NCBI RefSeq assembly: GCF_002006345.1
Contig: NZ_LZZM01000187.1
Span: forward strand, 1 to 45,576
Source of the DNA: Clostridium puniceum
Lineage (GTDB): Bacteria > Bacillota > Clostridia > Clostridiales > Clostridiaceae
Reading direction: 5' to 3'
Length of the DNA stretch: 45,576 nt
A program made the translations under genes and the position numbers. Position 1 is the stretch's first letter, and every line of letters begins with the position of its first letter. Shown here piece by piece: positions 43,915 through 45,576 of the stretch. The notes under the pieces were generated by a model that saw only the letters and a program-made list of their open reading frames with translations, was not told the origin of the DNA and did not search any database.

Positions 43915-43963
43915 CTAGTATTCCTGTAATAAAGAGTTTTAGACTTTATAAGAAATAAAAAAA

Positions 43964-44016
43964 CTGATATAAATATATTGTGTGTCACTTGCAAGACGAC
44001 AAAACATTTATATCAG
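43964..44016 (+). repeat. 11-bp inverted repeat over the transposase ribosome site
   Basis: CTGATATAAAT (43964-43974) and ATTTATATCAG (44006-44016) are perfect complements. The right arm overlaps the start of the AGGAGG site (44015-44020) of the second transposase, so the hairpin could limit translation. It could instead be a subterminal repeat of the element. Confidence 0.55.
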
Positions 44017-44029
44017 GAGGTTAACTTAA

Positions 44030-45283
44030 ATGAATAATATAATAATGGTTCCCAATACTTTAATCTTAGGAATAGACATTGCAAAGGATAACCACTACGG
44101 TCAATTCATAGTGAATGGTGAATATATTAAAAAACCATTCTTAATAAAGAATACCAAAGAATCTTTTGATTGTCTATTTGAAATAATGAAAGAATTGACT
44201 GAAAAGTATGGAACAGTTCATACTCTTGTAGGGATGGAACCAACAGGTCATTACTGGAAGAATATCGCCTGCTATTTGAAAAATAGAGGCATAAGCTTAT
44301 GTTTAGTGAATCCTTATCATGTTAATAAAACAAAAGAATTAGAAGACAATAGCCCGACTAAAAATGATAAAAAGGATGCAAAAATCATTGCTAAATTGAT
44401 ATATCAAGGTCAGTATCTCACATGCATGTTCGAGAAAGAACTATATGTCAATTTAAGAATTAGTAGCAATAACAGACAAGATTTAAAGAAGCAATTAATA
44501 AAAGAAAAAGTAAGACTAATAGCGCTATTAGATGAATATTTTCCGGAATTAAGAGATTTATTTTCTAATGTTTTAGGTAAATCATCGTTGGGAATATTAA
44601 AAAACTGTCCATTTCCGAAGGATATATTAAACATTGGAATTGAAAAAGTAACTGAAATTTTAAAAAAGGCTACTAAAAATAGAGTTGGAATAAAGAAGGC
44701 ATCTTTAGTATATGAAGCTGCTGAAAATTCAATAGGTATCCCTGTCGGATTGGATGGAGCTAGATATAGATTGAATCTTATCATTAGAAATTTAGAAAAG
44801 CTTCAAGAAGAAATTGATGCTGTTGAGATTCTTATGAATAAGTATTTATTTGAAACAGGTTATTCAGACTACTTATTAAGCATTCAAGGAGTAGGAATCG
44901 TAACAGCGGCCAGCTTTTTAGCTGAGATAGGTGATATATCAAAATATGATGATTATAAGCAGATTCAAAAGATTGCAGGATTAAATTTAAAAGAAACTAG
45001 TTCTGGCATGAAAAAAGGAAAAACAAAAATAAGCAAAAGAGGAAGACCTAATTTAAGAAATATTTTATATCAATCATCAATGATTATGGTTGCTAAGAAT
45101 GAAGCATTTAAGGAGATATATGGGCATCTTACAAAAAGACAGAAAAATAAACTTACAGGAAAACAAGCAGTAGTAGCGTTAAGTGTAAGGCTAATTAAAG
45201 TTATGTACACGTTATGCACTAAAAAAGTAATGTATTCTCATGCTAAAGTTCATGGGTTAGATAGTTATCAACAGGTAGCGTAA
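44030..45283 (+). CDS. IS110-family transposase (second)
   Basis: This 417-residue DEDD recombinase has LGIDIAKDNHYG (first Asp), GMEPTGHYW (Glu) and SPTKNDKKDAKIIAKL (paired Asp) in the RuvC-like domain. IQGVGIVTAASFLAEIGDI and LNLKETSSGMKKGKTKISKRGRP follow, with the candidate catalytic Ser in the C-terminal domain. It appears complete. AGGAGG (44015-44020), 9 bases upstream, sets the start. It shares only family-level motifs with the first transposase, so the two elements arrived independently. Confidence 0.94.
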   Translation: MNNIIMVPNTLILGIDIAKDNHYGQFIVNGEYIKKPFLIKNTKESFDCLFEIMKELTEKYGTVHTLVGMEPTGHYWKNIACYLKNRGISLCLVNPYHVNKTKELEDNSPTKNDKKDAKIIAKLIYQGQYLTCMFEKELYVNLRISSNNRQDLKKQLIKEKVRLIALLDEYFPELRDLFSNVLGKSSLGILKNCPFPKDILNIGIEKVTEILKKATKNRVGIKKASLVYEAAENSIGIPVGLDGARYRLNLIIRNLEKLQEEIDAVEILMNKYLFETGYSDYLLSIQGVGIVTAASFLAEIGDISKYDDYKQIQKIAGLNLKETSSGMKKGKTKISKRGRPNLRNILYQSSMIMVAKNEAFKEIYGHLTKRQKNKLTGKQAVVALSVRLIKVMYTLCTKKVMYSHAKVHGLDSYQQVA

Positions 45284-45480
45284 ATAGAAATTTGAATTGT
45301 TGTATTGGAGCGATAAAATGTTCTTTAAATAATGAGTAAGGTTAAGCATGCAAAAACCCCCATAAGGGCTTAAATGACCCAGTATACTAGGATTAACGCA
45401 ACACCTGTATAAATGATACGATAAGAATGTAAGGAAATGATCATATAATAATGTACAATTTAGTTTTTATAAATTATAAT
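45284..45480 (+). other. non-coding tail of the second IS110, candidate ncRNA region
   Basis: The stretch 45341-45412 is richer in G+C than its surroundings and contains CCCCC...GGGC...GACCC segments that can pair in alternative ways. In IS1111-type elements the guide RNA is encoded downstream of the transposase. I could not draw a unique fold. Confidence 0.3.
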
Positions 45481-45505
45481 TACTCAAGATTTAACGGAGG
45501 TAATT

Positions 45506-45576
45506 ATGATTATACAAACAAATATTTATTCAGAACTTAAAATTAATACTTTAGAAGATCTTCATAAAATAAAGCT
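45506..45576 (+). CDS. unidentified protein, N-terminus only (partial)
   Basis: An ATG at 45506, 6 bases after an ACGGAGG ribosome site, opens a frame that runs off the window after 23 codons (MIIQTNIYSELKINTLEDLH then KIK). The site and start look genuine. Too little is visible to name the product. Confidence 0.6.
   Translation, partial: MIIQTNIYSELKINTLEDLHKIK

Larger units (their letters stand above)
42126..43918 (-). mobile_element. IS110-family insertion sequence (first), ends predicted
   Basis: The transposase (42250-43557, minus) lies between a short right-end spacer and a long left-end leader of about 360 bases, as in the IS110 subgroup. Both proposed ends carry the same dinucleotide (AG on the plus strand at 42126-42127 and 43917-43918, CT on the minus strand). 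Joining them puts the TTGACA at 42141-42146 exactly 17 bases before the TATAAT at 43909-43914 on the minus strand. That is the circular-junction promoter expected for IS110 elements. Boundaries are inferred, not proven. The element sits just past the bgl terminator. Confidence 0.7.
43930..45480 (+). mobile_element. IS110-family insertion sequence (second), ends uncertain
   Basis: The transposase at 44030-45283 has at most about 110 bases of its own upstream DNA and about 200 bases downstream before the next gene. That asymmetry, with the non-coding part downstream, fits the IS1111 subgroup better than the IS110 subgroup. I could not identify the termini; the coordinates are only the space available. 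It is divergent from, and unrelated in detail to, the first IS110 element. Confidence 0.55.

Overview
The window looks like a chromosomal segment of a Clostridium sensu stricto species close to C. beijerinckii (an inference). It is very AT-rich, and its resident genes use AGA for almost every arginine. It has clear AGGAGG-type ribosome sites, spore-coat genes, two T-box riboswitches in front of aminoacyl-tRNA synthetase loci, and clostridial housekeeping families (TsaD, HtrA, M3 oligopeptidase, TldD/PmbA).

Layout. 1-430: the 3' end of a 23S rRNA followed directly by tRNA-Asn, with no 5S gene between them. 380-780: a decayed copy of tldD. 857-5750: a polysaccharide deacetylase, an intact tldD-pmbA pair and a CmpB-like membrane protein. 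5967-7829 (minus): an LtaS-type phosphoglycerol transferase. 8212-9789: a YedF-like protein that has lost its signature cysteines, paired with an FAD oxidoreductase. 9786-11126 (minus): an SGNH hydrolase and a RusA-like protein with a zinc finger. 11626-15115: tsaD, a membrane alpha/beta-hydrolase lacking its nucleophile, and an HtrA protease. 15225-15729: a broken ISLre2-type transposase. 16022-18186: an SH3b exported protein, an orphan PTS EIIA and a solute-binding protein. 18210-22498: a glycosyltransferase divergent from two CotS-family spore-coat kinases and a hypothetical protein.

22479-29751 is the translation block. A T-box with an apparent Lys specifier (AAG) precedes a class II lysyl-tRNA synthetase whose reading frame is cut by an in-frame TGA. 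The T-box is flanked by two copies of a hairpin-forming, MITE-like repeat. An M3 oligopeptidase follows. A second T-box with an apparent Glu specifier (GAA) then precedes a GNAT acetyltransferase and gltX. 29909-32905 (minus) is a 998-residue exported BspA-like/beta-helix surface protein. 33187-35286 holds an XRE-DUF5680 regulator, a SEC-C methionine aminopeptidase and a truncated GH24 lysozyme.

35992-45300 looks acquired. An RpiR regulator and a beta-glucoside operon (GH1, PTS EIIBCA, GH1) with a cre-like site use CGN arginine codons. They are followed by a 105-bp inverted-repeat element and two unrelated, divergent IS110-family elements. For the first IS110, both ends can be predicted: the -35 at one end and the -10 at the other form a 17-bp-spaced promoter when joined across a shared CT/AG core. 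A multi-hairpin leader upstream of its transposase is a candidate bridge RNA. The window ends 23 codons into an unidentified gene.
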